From Micromonospora violae (GTDB taxonomy: Bacteria > Actinomycetota > Actinomycetes > Mycobacteriales > Micromonosporaceae): 64,000 bases of DNA. Below are positions 1-8,517 of the stretch, one piece after another. The DNA lies in assembly GCF_004217135.1 (NCBI RefSeq), contig NZ_SHKK01000001.1, forward strand, positions 2,418,001-2,482,000. The letters run 5' to 3'. The number at the start of each line of letters is the position of its first letter. Position 1 is the first letter of the stretch. A model generated the notes under the pieces. It saw only the letters and a list, made by a program, of their open reading frames with translations, did no database searches and was not told the DNA's origin. The position numbers and the translations under genes are program-made.

Positions 1-138
1 GACGCCAGCGGCGGCGGCGACGGCCCGGACCGTGGTGCCCGGATAACCGTGCTTCAGGAACAGCTCGCGGGCAGCTTCGGTGATGCGGGCCTTGGTGTCG
101 GGGTTGCCGCGGGGCCGGCCCCGAGTTTTATTCAACAC
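1..138 (-). CDS. TetR-family transcriptional regulator, N-terminal part (truncated by window edge)
   Basis: The 46 codons from a GTG at 138 to the window edge encode a TetR-type DNA-binding domain: a basic GRPRGNPDT start, then helix one (KARITEAARELFLKHG) and the YPGTTVRAVAAAAGV recognition region. The ligand-binding half lies outside the window, so the effector is unknown. A perfect palindrome overlaps the start codon, so autorepression is likely. The gene is divergent from the oxidoreductase at 203, which is the probable target, as is usual for TetR/dehydrogenase pairs. The GTG was chosen because the TetR reading begins directly there; a TTG one codon later is an alternative. Confidence 0.88.
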   Translation of the reverse strand, partial: MLNKTRGRPRGNPDTKARITEAARELFLKHGYPGTTVRAVAAAAGV

Positions 139-148
139 GGTTGAATAA
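128..148. promoter_or_regulatory. Perfect palindromic operator between TetR gene and oxidoreductase gene
   Basis: TTATTCAAC and GTTGAATAA form perfect 9-bp arms around a 3-bp centre. The site covers the GTG start of the TetR gene and lies about 55 bp upstream of the divergent oxidoreductase. It is AT-rich in an otherwise very GC-rich sequence, as expected for a TetR operator controlling both genes. The sequence is seen directly; binding is inferred. Confidence 0.8.
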
Positions 149-202
149 TGCTCTCCCCCGCTGGCACGGTCAACGCCGTCAACCCCAGCGAGGAGCGAAC
201 AC

Positions 203-898
203 ATGCGCATTGTCGTCTTCGGCGCCACCGGCCCCACCGGCCGTCAGATCACCGAGCAGGCCCTGGCCGCCGGCCACGAGGTCGTCGCGGTCACCCGCCG
301 ACCGCCCGCCGGGCCATCCCGCACCGGCCTCACGATGGTCAGCGCCGACGTCGCGGACCCGGACGCCGTCGACCGGGCGGTGGCCGGCGGCGACGCCGTC
401 CTGTCCAGCCTGGGCGTCCCCCTCACCCCGAAGCCGATCACGGTGTACTCGACGGGCAACGCGAACATCCTGGCCGCCATGCACCGCCACGGGGTCAAGC
501 GCCTGATCACCGTCAGTTCCAGCGTGCTCGACCCCACCTGGCGACCGACCGGCGAGTTCTTCTTCAACAACGTCCTGGACCCGCTGTTCAACCGCAGGGC
601 GGGCCGCACCGCCCACGAGGACATGCGGCGGATGGAGTCCCTCGTGCGCGAGAGCGACCTGGACTGGACCATCACCCGGCCGTCCGGGCTGTTCGACCAT
701 CCGACCGTCACCTCCTACCAGGTGGCCGAGAACGTCGCCGACGGCCTGTTCACGGCACGCGCGGACCTGGCGGCGAGCATGGTGGCGCAGCTGACCGACG
801 AGCGGTACGTCCGGCGGGCGATGGCGGTGATCACCACCGAGGTCAGGCCGAGCATCGCGGGTCTGATCTGGCGCGAGGCCGTGCTCAAGAAGAAGTGA
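203..898 (+). CDS. NmrA-like / atypical SDR NAD(P)-binding oxidoreductase
   Basis: This 231-residue cytoplasmic protein opens with a Rossmann dinucleotide motif (VVFGATGPTGRQI, residues 4-16), followed by the acidic/basic beta-strand end VVAVTRRP. It matches the NmrA/SDR-a5 type of NAD(P)H-binding protein. These act as quinone or nitrone reductases, epimerase-like enzymes or redox sensors, so the substrate cannot be read from sequence. The start is set by a GAGGAG ribosome binding site at about 189-194. It is divergent from the truncated TetR gene, with the shared palindrome at 128-148, so induction by the TetR ligand is likely. It ends with a strong hairpin before the convergent glycosidase. 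Confidence 0.85.
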   Translation: MRIVVFGATGPTGRQITEQALAAGHEVVAVTRRPPAGPSRTGLTMVSADVADPDAVDRAVAGGDAVLSSLGVPLTPKPITVYSTGNANILAAMHRHGVKRLITVSSSVLDPTWRPTGEFFFNNVLDPLFNRRAGRTAHEDMRRMESLVRESDLDWTITRPSGLFDHPTVTSYQVAENVADGLFTARADLAASMVAQLTDERYVRRAMAVITTEVRPSIAGLIWREAVLKKK

Positions 899-914
899 CC
901 CGGCGCCGGGTCAC

Positions 915-949
915 GGTGGGAAGCGGCCCGCCCGGTGCCGCTTCCCACC
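915..949. terminator. Bidirectional hairpin terminator between convergent genes
   Basis: A perfect 13-bp stem (915-927 with 937-949) has a 9-nt loop. It is preceded by a separate 20-bp perfect palindrome at 895-914 that includes the oxidoreductase stop codon. There is no U-run, as is common in actinobacteria. It serves the ends of both the gene at 203 and the glycosidase at 958. Confidence 0.8.
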
Positions 950-957
950 GCGTACTC

Positions 958-3900
958 CTAGGAGTTGTAGGCCTGCGCGGTCACCGTGACCTCACGGGCG
1001 AGGCCCGGCCGCGCCGGCCAGGAGACCCGCACCTCGCGGGTCTCCCCCGGCAGGAGCCAGAAGTAGTTGTCGTCGTAGCGGGCCGGCAGGACCCGCTGAC
1101 CGCCCTTGTCGCGCACCGCGAGCCGCACCAACGCGGCGACCGTACGACCCTGGTTGCGGACCGTCGTGGTGACCGTGTTGCGCCCGTCCACGACGCGTAC
1201 GGTGCTCGACGACGTCGACAGCCGGGTGCTCGGCACCTTGTTGAGCGCCCGCACCTGCTCGGCCTTGTCGTAGCGCCAGTAGGTGTTCTCCGCCAACAGC
1301 CGGTCGCGGCTGTCCCGCAGCTCCAGTCGCACCAGGTGCAACCCGCCGCCGTCCGGCGCGGCGAGCGGGAAGACCGCCGTCGTGGCCGAGCGGGCCACGT
1401 CCACCCGCTGACGTTGAGGCGCACCCAGCGACCGACCACTCAGGTCGTACCGTCGGGCGGTCACGGTGACCCCACTGAGCGGCGCGGCGGTGTGGTTGAC
1501 CACCCGGACCTGCCAGGTGCCCGGGTCGGCCTGGACGTGCACCGGCTCGCACCCCTTGCGGGCACCGTAGTAGGCGCCGTTCACGTCGAGGTCGTAGTCG
1601 TACGTCTGCCAGACCGTGCTGTGCCACGCCGGGTGCGACATCCACAGCAGCAGACCGGTGGCGTCCTGCCACAGGTTGGCGTTCCACGCCTCGAACATGG
1701 CGCGGTGGCTCTCGTAGTTGACGAACTGCGCCCGGGTGGCGAACTCGTCGAGCGAGTCGGACTCACCGAGTCGCGCGTCGATCGCCGCCTGGTACGTGTC
1801 GACGCGCTGGTTACCGATGCTCGACCAGTCGTGGTAGTTCCACACCTCACCGATCGGCCAGCCCGGCGCGTCACCGACGAGGTTGCGCATGCTCTCGACC
1901 ACCGACACCACCGGCATGCCGATCTCGGTGTGGAACCCGAACGCACCCGTGTCGTAGGTGTTCCTGTTGTTGTACGACGCCGGCTCCACCCAGTGGTACG
2001 GGCCGTGGCCGCTGACGATGCCGCCGGCCGAGTTGGGGATGTAGAGGATCTCCGGGTGCTCGGTGGCCGCGGCCTGCTTGAGCCCGGCGTCCACGATCGG
2101 CGGCGGGTCACCCTCGTTCGCGCCACACCACACCACGATGCTCGGATGGTGGCGGAACCGCCGGATCGTGTCGGCGGCGATGTCGACGTAGCCGGGCGGG
2201 TTGGGCAGGAACGCGCCGGCCTGCCAGAAGTCGTTCCACACCAGGATGCCCTGCTCGTCGCAGGCCTGGTACAGCTCCTCGCGGTTGCTGCTGCCGAGCC
2301 AGTTACGGATCATCGTGAAGTTCATGTCGCGGTGCATCTCGACCGTGTCGGCCAGCCGGTCGGGCAGCACCCGACGCAGCAGCTCGTCCCAGCCCCAGTT
2401 GCCGCCGCGCGCGAACACCGGCACACCGTTCACGCTGATCTTGAGCTGGGTGACGGCGTTGCTGACCGACTTCACGTCGGTCCACCGCTGCCCGTCCTCG
2501 GAGACCTGGATGACGAAGTCACGGGCGTACGCCTGCTCCCAGACGATGGTGACCTGGTCGAAGCTGACCGGGGCGCCCAGGTCGACCTGGATCCACTGGT
2601 TGTCCTCGAACTTCGACGACCATCGGGTCCGGGGGTTGCCGTCGACGGCCCGGTCCGGGCCGTTCGAGTCGCTGTCGGACGACGACGCGGTGGCGGTCCG
2701 GCGCAGCGCCAGGTCGACGTCCGGCTCGGCCTGCCGCTGCACCGAGAGCGCCCACATGGACACGCCCCACGAGGTCACCCGCGCGCCGGTCTGGATGCGC
2801 AGATGCTGCGCGGTCTGGCTGGCGAACGTCTCGACCTGGGCGGCCCGGCTGCCCAGCGGGGTGTCGTTGCTGACCGACGTCACGTCGCTCCAGGCGTCCC
2901 CGTCGGCGGAGACCTGGACGCGGTAGTCCAGCGCGTACGCCTGCTCCCACACGATGGTGACCCGGTCGAAGTCGACCGCCGCGCCGAGGTCGACCCGGAT
3001 CCACTGGTTGTCCTCGGCCTGTGAGGCCCAGCGGGTGGTCAGGTCGCCGTCGACGGCCTTGCCGGGGACGTTGGTGTCGTTCTCCGAGGAGGACGCGGTG
3101 GCGTCGCGACCCAGGGCGAGATCCGGGCCGGTGCCGTCGGCCACCGACAGCGAGAACATCGAGATGCCCCAGCCGGTGGCCCGCTGGCCGGCCTGGATCC
3201 GCACGTGCCGGGCGTGCTGCCGGGCGAACGTGACGGTCTGGGTCGCCGCGCCGTCGACGAATTCCAGCGCCGGCTTGCCGGGCGGCGAGATGACGACCGG
3301 CTGGTGCCAGTCGTAGCCGAACTCGCGGACACCGAAGCGAAGCGCCCGCCGGTCGCTGACCGAACGCTGAACGCTGGCGGTGAGCGTGAGGTCGTACAGG
3401 TGGGGGTCGCCGTAGCCGTTGGGCCACCAGAGCCGGGGGTTGCGCAGCCGCAGCGCGCGGAAGCGCTCCGGCGTGAAGGTGACGGTGGTGTTCCCGCCGG
3501 CCGGGACGGTGACGGTGGACTCCACGCGTACCTTGTCGAACTCGGCGCGGACGGTGACGGTGGTGGCGCTGGCCGCCGCGTTGCGGACCGGCACCCGGAT
3601 GGTGACCTCGGCGGTGCCGGTGTCGGGCAGGTCGGGCAGCGTGGTCTGCACGTGCGGGTCGCCGATGACCACCGCGCCGGTGCTGCGCAGCCGGACGTGG
3701 TCCCAGAGGCCGGTGACCCGGTCGCGGACGGCGGGCATCCAGTCCCACCCGGACACCGCCAGGTAGGTGGGCGCGTCCAGGTAGTGGTGGGCCGACTGGA
3801 GGAAGGTACGACCGTCGGGGCCCTTGTCGCCGGGGGTGCCCGGGTGCGGCATCGGGATGACCCGGACGGCGAGGACGTGCTCGCCACGGTGATCGGCCAG

Positions 3901-5004
3901 CGCGTCGGTGATGTCGAAGGCCGCCCGCGCGAACGGGTGCTTGACGCTGCCGACCTGCACGCCGTTGACCCAGGCGGTCGCCTCGTGGTTGATCCCGTCG
4001 AACTCCAGCCAGATCCGTCGGCCAGCCGAGGTGTCCAGGTCGCGCGGCAGCCGCAGCGCGCGCCGGTACCACCAGGTGTGCCGGGACAGCGCCTCCGGGA
4101 TGCGCATGTTGTTGAAGCCGGCCACCGGGTCGGGCAGGTGGCCCTGCTCGACCAGGGTGCCCAGCACGGTGCCGGGCACCGTCGCCGGCAGCCAGGACCG
4201 GACGTCGACGCCGGCACGGGAGAGTTCGGCGCCGTCGGCGGTGCCGGCGAAGTCGTCCATCGTCAACGACCAGCCCGACTCCAACGGGACCGTACCGTCG
4301 GCGGCCACCCTGAGCTCGGGGGTCGGACCGGTGTTGCCGCCCTCCCAACTGGTCCAACCCTCGGCCTTCGGCCGGCCGGCGAGCGGTACGCCGTAGACCT
4401 GGAAGCCGTTGAGACCCACCGGGTTGCTGTTCGAGCGCTTCGTGGCGGTCATCCGGATCCACCGGGCGGTGACCGGCTCGGGCAGCTTGATGGCCTGCAC
4501 GCCGCCCTGTCCCTCGCTGGTCTCGTACACCGACCGCCAGGCCCGGCCGTCGGTGGAGACCTCGATCCGGTACGCCGTCGCGGCGCTGGAGAGGATCTCG
4601 TCACCGTCGGTGTCGGTGTAGTTGCCGTCGAACGGCCCGTCGGCGAGCGTGGCCTCGAAGACCAGGGTGACGGCCTCGACCCGGCACAGCGCCTGGAGGT
4701 CCACCGAGATCCACTGTGGGTCGCCGGCGGCGGCGCGCCACCCGCTGCCCCGGACGCCGACCTGCGGCAGGCCGTCCACGGCGAAGGTGGCGGACGTCGG
4801 CGCGTAGTCGGTCGAGGAGACCGCCACCGGGCGGTACCGGGCGAGGTCGGTGGCGGCCGGCGTGCCGGGCGGGGTGGCGGGTGGCGGCGGCGCGGCGGCG
4901 GACGCGAGGGCGTCCGGTAGGGCCGCGGTCACCCCGATCGACGCCAGCAGCGTCGCGCCTGCGGAGAGGAAGGTACGCCGCGAAATCGGCGATGGCTCGG
5001 ACAT
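958..5004 (-). CDS. Secreted GH2-family glycoside hydrolase (exo-glucosaminidase/beta-mannosidase type) with three discoidin (F5/8C, CBM32-like) domains
   Basis: The protein is 1348 residues, counted from the ATG at 5004, which has GGAGG just upstream; the in-frame ATG at 5019 has none. A Tat signal (SRRTFLSAG, then a hydrophobic stretch to ALASA) predicts folded export. Order: discoidin domain at about 50-210, GH2 sugar-binding and sandwich domains at about 240-585, two tandem discoidin domains at about 586-855, then the TIM barrel beginning near GGNWGWDE. Asn963-Glu964 (WCGANEGDPP) is the likely acid/base pair and Glu1027 (FHTEIGMP) the likely nucleophile. The substrate could be chitosan oligomers or mannosides; the fold is certain, the substrate is not. 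Discoidin domains between the sandwich and the barrel are unusual. A LacI-type operator lies upstream. Confidence 0.9.
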   Translation of the reverse strand: MSEPSPISRRTFLSAGATLLASIGVTAALPDALASAAAPPPPATPPGTPAATDLARYRPVAVSSTDYAPTSATFAVDGLPQVGVRGSGWRAAAGDPQWISVDLQALCRVEAVTLVFEATLADGPFDGNYTDTDGDEILSSAATAYRIEVSTDGRAWRSVYETSEGQGGVQAIKLPEPVTARWIRMTATKRSNSNPVGLNGFQVYGVPLAGRPKAEGWTSWEGGNTGPTPELRVAADGTVPLESGWSLTMDDFAGTADGAELSRAGVDVRSWLPATVPGTVLGTLVEQGHLPDPVAGFNNMRIPEALSRHTWWYRRALRLPRDLDTSAGRRIWLEFDGINHEATAWVNGVQVGSVKHPFARAAFDITDALADHRGEHVLAVRVIPMPHPGTPGDKGPDGRTFLQSAHHYLDAPTYLAVSGWDWMPAVRDRVTGLWDHVRLRSTGAVVIGDPHVQTTLPDLPDTGTAEVTIRVPVRNAAASATTVTVRAEFDKVRVESTVTVPAGGNTTVTFTPERFRALRLRNPRLWWPNGYGDPHLYDLTLTASVQRSVSDRRALRFGVREFGYDWHQPVVISPPGKPALEFVDGAATQTVTFARQHARHVRIQAGQRATGWGISMFSLSVADGTGPDLALGRDATASSSENDTNVPGKAVDGDLTTRWASQAEDNQWIRVDLGAAVDFDRVTIVWEQAYALDYRVQVSADGDAWSDVTSVSNDTPLGSRAAQVETFASQTAQHLRIQTGARVTSWGVSMWALSVQRQAEPDVDLALRRTATASSSDSDSNGPDRAVDGNPRTRWSSKFEDNQWIQVDLGAPVSFDQVTIVWEQAYARDFVIQVSEDGQRWTDVKSVSNAVTQLKISVNGVPVFARGGNWGWDELLRRVLPDRLADTVEMHRDMNFTMIRNWLGSSNREELYQACDEQGILVWNDFWQAGAFLPNPPGYVDIAADTIRRFRHHPSIVVWCGANEGDPPPIVDAGLKQAAATEHPEILYIPNSAGGIVSGHGPYHWVEPASYNNRNTYDTGAFGFHTEIGMPVVSVVESMRNLVGDAPGWPIGEVWNYHDWSSIGNQRVDTYQAAIDARLGESDSLDEFATRAQFVNYESHRAMFEAWNANLWQDATGLLLWMSHPAWHSTVWQTYDYDLDVNGAYYGARKGCEPVHVQADPGTWQVRVVNHTAAPLSGVTVTARRYDLSGRSLGAPQRQRVDVARSATTAVFPLAAPDGGGLHLVRLELRDSRDRLLAENTYWRYDKAEQVRALNKVPSTRLSTSSSTVRVVDGRNTVTTTVRNQGRTVAALVRLAVRDKGGQRVLPARYDDNYFWLLPGETREVRVSWPARPGLAREVTVTAQAYNS

Positions 5005-5048
5005 CGTGCCTCCAGACATGGCAGCGTTGTCAACTGGCGAAGATCAGT

Positions 5049-5060
5049 GACAACGTTGTC
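5049..5060. promoter_or_regulatory. LacI-type operator upstream of the GH2 glycosidase
   Basis: GACAACGTTGTC is a perfect 12-bp palindrome with a central CG, the hallmark of LacI-family sites. A second, half-conserved copy lies at about 5021-5034, next to the gene start (minus-strand GTTGACAACGCTGCC). Two such sites at the start of a glycosidase suggest repression lifted by a sugar. No LacI gene is in the window, so the regulator is encoded elsewhere. Confidence 0.65.
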
Positions 5061-5158
5061 CGATCGTGGCCCGATGTTTCACCAGAGTCAAGAGCCCGAG
5101 TCCACCGTGATTCCGCCAGTACGTTCCGTTGTTCCACTGCGGACATGAACACCGTCGA

Positions 5159-5189
5159 GGGTGCGGGCGGACGGTCACCGCCCGCACCC
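5159..5189 (-). terminator. Hairpin terminator downstream of the S33 peptidase gene
   Basis: GGGTGCGGGCGG (5159-5170) pairs perfectly with CCGCCCGCACCC (5178-5189) around a 7-nt loop. It starts 10 bp past the stop codon of the minus-strand peptidase. No U-tract is present. Confidence 0.75.
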
Positions 5190-5198
5190 AACGGCCAC

Positions 5199-6983
5199 CT
5201 ACTCCGGGTACGACGGCCCCGGCTCGGTGCGCAGCATCCGCTTGAGCATGCGGTTCGCCGCCCGCATGTCGTCGCTGATCAGCTGGGTCCGCACCGTCCC
5301 CTTGCCGGTCAGCTTGCCACCCACCTCGAACACCGCCGTCTCGCCCGGCAGCGGCACCGCCTGGCAGCCGGTGTACGTCTCCGAGGGAAGGCGTCCGTCC
5401 AGCAGGTAGGCGTACACCGGGTCGTCCACGCACGACGTGTAGTACGGGAAGACACCGTGGCTACCCTCGTTGTCGACGCTGATCATCGACGCGCCGGGAA
5501 GCTTCTTCGACGCCGCCAGCGCGCCCTCGTACGCCGTCGCGACGTCGAGCTCGTCCTGCAACATGAGCACCCTGGGGAACGTCTTGCGGTCGAACTTCGG
5601 CATCTTGTTGCTGGTCGGCCAGTACGCGCAGGCCGGCGGGTTCTGCAGGTACGGGGCGACCAGCGGGGCGTCGCGGGTCAGCCGCCGGCTGAACGCGTTC
5701 CAGTGGGCGACGCTGTCGTTCCACTGCCCGTCCTGGCAGCGGATCACCTCGAAGACGTAGTCGATGTCGTAGGTGTACTCGTCCGTGCCCTGGGCCAGCA
5801 GTGACCGGTCACGCTGCGTCTTCAGCGCCGCCTGGGCGCTGACCCGCGACTGCTCGATGTACGCCCGGCCGTCGGCGGTGATCCCCGGTGCGGCGAGCAG
5901 CTTCGCGGTGGCGGCGCTGAGGATCTGCTCGGGCGTCCAGCCGTTCCACTCCTCGTAGTACTCGATCACCGTGTTGACCGCGGCCGCCGCGGTCGGGTAG
6001 TTCTGGGTGTCGTAGAGAGCGCCGAGGATGAACCAGCCGAACATGAACGGCCCCATGCCGATGCGCGTGCCGCCGGCCCGCTCGAACATCTCCCGGATCT
6101 TCATCGGGTCGGTGCCCCGGCCGTACAGGTCGTCGTGGCGGGCCATGTACGGCAGCAACTGCTCCTGGAACGCCCGGTCGCGGGTGAACGGTTGCAGATC
6201 CCAGGTCTCCTGCAGGGTGGATGAGCCGACCGCGGCCACCGAGTCGAGCACCATCCGGTTGGTACGGCTCGGGAACGTCGCCGCGTACCAGGTGCCCAGC
6301 CAGGTGCCGTACGAGTAGCCGAGGTAGTTGAGCGTCCGCTCCCCCAGCAGCACCCGGATGAAGTCCATGTCGTACGTGGTCTGCTCGGTGGTGATGAACT
6401 TCGTCAGCTCGGTGCTGCGGCAGCCGGCCACATTGGCCCGGGTGATCAGGTCATTGGTGTTGTCGGTGTCGCGGTAGGTGACCGTGCAGAGCAACGGGGT
6501 GCTCTGCCCGACACCGCGCGGGTCGAAGCCGATCACGTCGTAGTGCTCGGCGAGGGCGGGCGCGGACCGCGCCACGTACGGGGCCAGCGACAGGCCACTG
6601 CCGCCGGGGCCGCCCGGGTTGACCAGCAGGACACCCTTGCGGTCGCTGCCGGAGGCGGCGGTGCGGCTGATCCGCACCTGGATCGTCTTGCCGTCGCGCG
6701 GGTTGTGCCAGTCCCGCGGCACCGTGACCGTCGCGCAGGTCAGCCGCAGTTGAGCCTCGTCCTCGGGGGTGACGTCAGCCAACCCACACGACTCCCAGGA
6801 GAGCGTCTGGGTGGCCAGGGACGCGGCCAGGGCGGCGGTGTCCGGTTCGGCGGCCTGGGCTGCGGCGGCCGGGGTGACGGCCGTGCCGCTGGTCAGGACC
6901 GCCGCGACCAGAGTCACGGCGAGCAGGGCGGCCGGCCGGCGGCCGCGGCGTGGGCGGCGCGACCCGGTCGTGGGATGGGGCAT
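5199..6983 (-). CDS. Secreted alpha/beta hydrolase, S33 tripeptidyl-aminopeptidase type
   Basis: This 594-residue exported protein begins with a basic then hydrophobic signal (RRPRRGRRPAALLAVTLVAAVL, ending near AAAAQA). The family signature VNPGGPGGSG (oxyanion region) comes first, then the nucleophile elbow GYSYG with Ser224. A later QDELDVAT supplies the likely Asp and GSHGVF the likely His. This layout is that of the SlpD/SlpE and Tap mycelium-associated aminopeptidases of Streptomyces, which release tripeptides from the N-termini of extracellular peptides. The ATG at 6983 is preferred over an in-frame ATG at 7118 because the signal peptide starts there and GAGAGGA lies upstream. It appears to be a single-gene unit. 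Confidence 0.88.
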   Translation of the reverse strand: MPHPTTGSRRPRRGRRPAALLAVTLVAAVLTSGTAVTPAAAAQAAEPDTAALAASLATQTLSWESCGLADVTPEDEAQLRLTCATVTVPRDWHNPRDGKTIQVRISRTAASGSDRKGVLLVNPGGPGGSGLSLAPYVARSAPALAEHYDVIGFDPRGVGQSTPLLCTVTYRDTDNTNDLITRANVAGCRSTELTKFITTEQTTYDMDFIRVLLGERTLNYLGYSYGTWLGTWYAATFPSRTNRMVLDSVAAVGSSTLQETWDLQPFTRDRAFQEQLLPYMARHDDLYGRGTDPMKIREMFERAGGTRIGMGPFMFGWFILGALYDTQNYPTAAAAVNTVIEYYEEWNGWTPEQILSAATAKLLAAPGITADGRAYIEQSRVSAQAALKTQRDRSLLAQGTDEYTYDIDYVFEVIRCQDGQWNDSVAHWNAFSRRLTRDAPLVAPYLQNPPACAYWPTSNKMPKFDRKTFPRVLMLQDELDVATAYEGALAASKKLPGASMISVDNEGSHGVFPYYTSCVDDPVYAYLLDGRLPSETYTGCQAVPLPGETAVFEVGGKLTGKGTVRTQLISDDMRAANRMLKRMLRTEPGPSYPE

Positions 6984-7114
6984 CGGCCCGTCCTCTCGTG
7001 GAGCGGATGATCGAATGGCCTTCACCCTGGCCCAGGAGTGTTTCGCCGCCACGGTCCCGCGCTGACGAAGACCGGCCATGGCAGGATCCGGCCAGTCACA
7101 GCCGCTACAGCCAG

Positions 7115-8101
7115 TCACAGCCAGCCGCGGCGAGTGGCCTGCACGCCCAGTTGGAACCGGCTGCGCGCGCCGAGCAACTCCTGCAGGCGACTGACCCGGC
7201 GGTGCACCGTGCGGTTGCTGATCCCGAGGTCACGGGCGATGGCCTCGTCGGTCAGCCCGGCGGTGAGCAGCGCGAGCAGCCGCTGCGTGGCGGCCGTCGG
7301 TTCCGCGTCCGGATGGGCGGTGGCGGCGGTCGCGTGGATCGGCGCACCGAGCCGCCAGAACACCTCGAACAGCTCCGACAGCCCGTCCAGCAGGCGGGAG
7401 CGGTGCACCAGCATCGCGTCGGCGTCGTCACCGCTGGCCCGCGGCAGGACGACGAGGCCACGGTCGGCGTCGACCAGCATCATCTTCAGGGGCAACTCCG
7501 GGAAGACCCGCGCCTGCTCGCCGGCAGCGACCGCGGCGCGCACCGCCGCCAACATCGCCTCGTCGTGCAACAGTTCACCCTCGTACACGCACCGGTAGCG
7601 CAAGCCGCGGCGCAACCCGTCGTACTGCACCTCCTCCGGGACCCGGGCGGTGTCGCGCAGGTACGGCCCGCGTTCCAGACCCCGCACCTCGGTGCGGGCA
7701 CCGGCCTGCAACTGGCGAAACAGCTCGCGGACGGCGCCCTTTCCCTCAATGACCTCGACGAACGCGGCCCCGGTGCCGTGCACCGCGCTGTAGAGCCCGG
7801 ACAGCGTCTCCGCCGCGGCGCGCGCACGGGCGGCCTCCATCTCCCGCTGCGCGGCCCAGTTCTCCAGGGCGGTACGCGGCGGCCGGACGTGCAGCACGCC
7901 AGCGGCGTCGCGGTGCACCACCCCGCTGCTCAGCAACGCGGCGAGCGCCCGAGCGGCCGGTCGTGACGCGGTGGACAGGAACTCCCGCTGCGGCAGGGGT
8001 GCCACCCGCAGCAGGTCGCGGTAGACGTCCGCGACGTCCGACGTGATTGGGAGCGATCCCACGTCGAGGGCGGAGGCCGCGCCGGGAGGCTCGGTTGGCA
8101 T
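7115..8101 (-). CDS. LuxR-type HTH transcriptional regulator with TrmB-like N-terminus
   Basis: This 328-residue protein has a C-terminal LuxR/GerE-type helix-turn-helix at about 265-325 (LLALLTAGLTDEAIARDLGISNRTVHRRVSRL). The N-terminal ~90 residues resemble the TrmB-like winged helix in many actinobacterial one-component regulators (LPQREFLSTA, GVVHRDAAGVLHVRPP), and the middle is a PLD-like/effector region. There is no receiver domain, so it is not a response regulator. The ATG at 8101 was preferred to an upstream in-frame start at 8479, since that extension would translate a minisatellite. It lies tail-to-head with the S33 peptidase; control of the peptidase is possible but not shown. Confidence 0.83.
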   Translation of the reverse strand: MPTEPPGAASALDVGSLPITSDVADVYRDLLRVAPLPQREFLSTASRPAARALAALLSSGVVHRDAAGVLHVRPPRTALENWAAQREMEAARARAAAETLSGLYSAVHGTGAAFVEVIEGKGAVRELFRQLQAGARTEVRGLERGPYLRDTARVPEEVQYDGLRRGLRYRCVYEGELLHDEAMLAAVRAAVAAGEQARVFPELPLKMMLVDADRGLVVLPRASGDDADAMLVHRSRLLDGLSELFEVFWRLGAPIHATAATAHPDAEPTAATQRLLALLTAGLTDEAIARDLGISNRTVHRRVSRLQELLGARSRFQLGVQATRRGWL

Positions 8102-8201
8102 GCCGGGGATCGTAGAACGCGAGCCCGGCGGCCCTGCACGCCCCACCGACCCAGTCACCCGGAGCCGGCCGTCCCGGCCCACGGCCGAGGCTGCCGCCCC
8201 G

Positions 8202-8335
8202 GGGCTTCGCGGCTCGGCGCGGCTTCGCGCGGCTTGGCGGCTGGCGCGGCTTGGCGGCTCGGCACGGCTTGGCGGCTGGCGCGGCTTGGCGGCTCGGCAC
8301 GGCTTGGCGGCTGGCGCGGCTTGGCGGCTCTGGGC
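8202..8335. repeat. GC-rich minisatellite, alternating 17/18-bp units
   Basis: From 8231 to 8335, units GGCTTGGCGGCTGGCGC (17 bp) and GGCTTGGCGGCTCGGCAC (18 bp) alternate for six units, a 35-bp composite repeated three times. Degenerate copies (GGCTTCGCGGCTCGGC) reach back to 8202. It occupies most of the 412-bp gap between the LuxR regulator start (8101) and the end of nhaA-dsbA (8514). All six frames crossing it look like low-complexity shadow. I see no other feature in the gap apart from the 19-bp duplication at its far end. Confidence 0.9.
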
Positions 8336-8480
8336 GGCAGGCTTGGCGGGCTGCCTTTGGAGCTGATGCCACAAACGAATCAGGCCGCCCGCCCGGTGTC
8401 GGTAATGCCGCAGCGACCGCCACCTCCCCCACCCGCGCAGCAGCACCGCGCGGCAGCACCCGCCCGGCACCGCCCACACG

Positions 8481-8517
8481 CAGCGCCCGCTCGGTCAGGC
8501 AGCGCCCGCTCGGTCAG
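8481..8517. repeat. Short tandem duplication (19-bp period) at the 3' end of nhaA-dsbA
   Basis: CAGCGCCCGCTCGGTCAG occurs at 8481-8498 and again at 8500-8517. The second copy contains the stop codon of the antiporter fusion, so the 3' end of the gene has been duplicated into the intergenic region. Confidence 0.85.

Noticed and set aside
148..3024. Very long open frame on the plus strand opposite the glycosidase
   Set aside because: It is antisense to a complete GH2/discoidin reading and has Arg/Val/Gly-biased low-complexity composition typical of GC-rich shadow frames.
8102..8479. N-terminal extension of the LuxR-type regulator
   Set aside because: The extension would consist of minisatellite translation and Arg/Pro/Ala strings; the family starts at the ATG at 8101.
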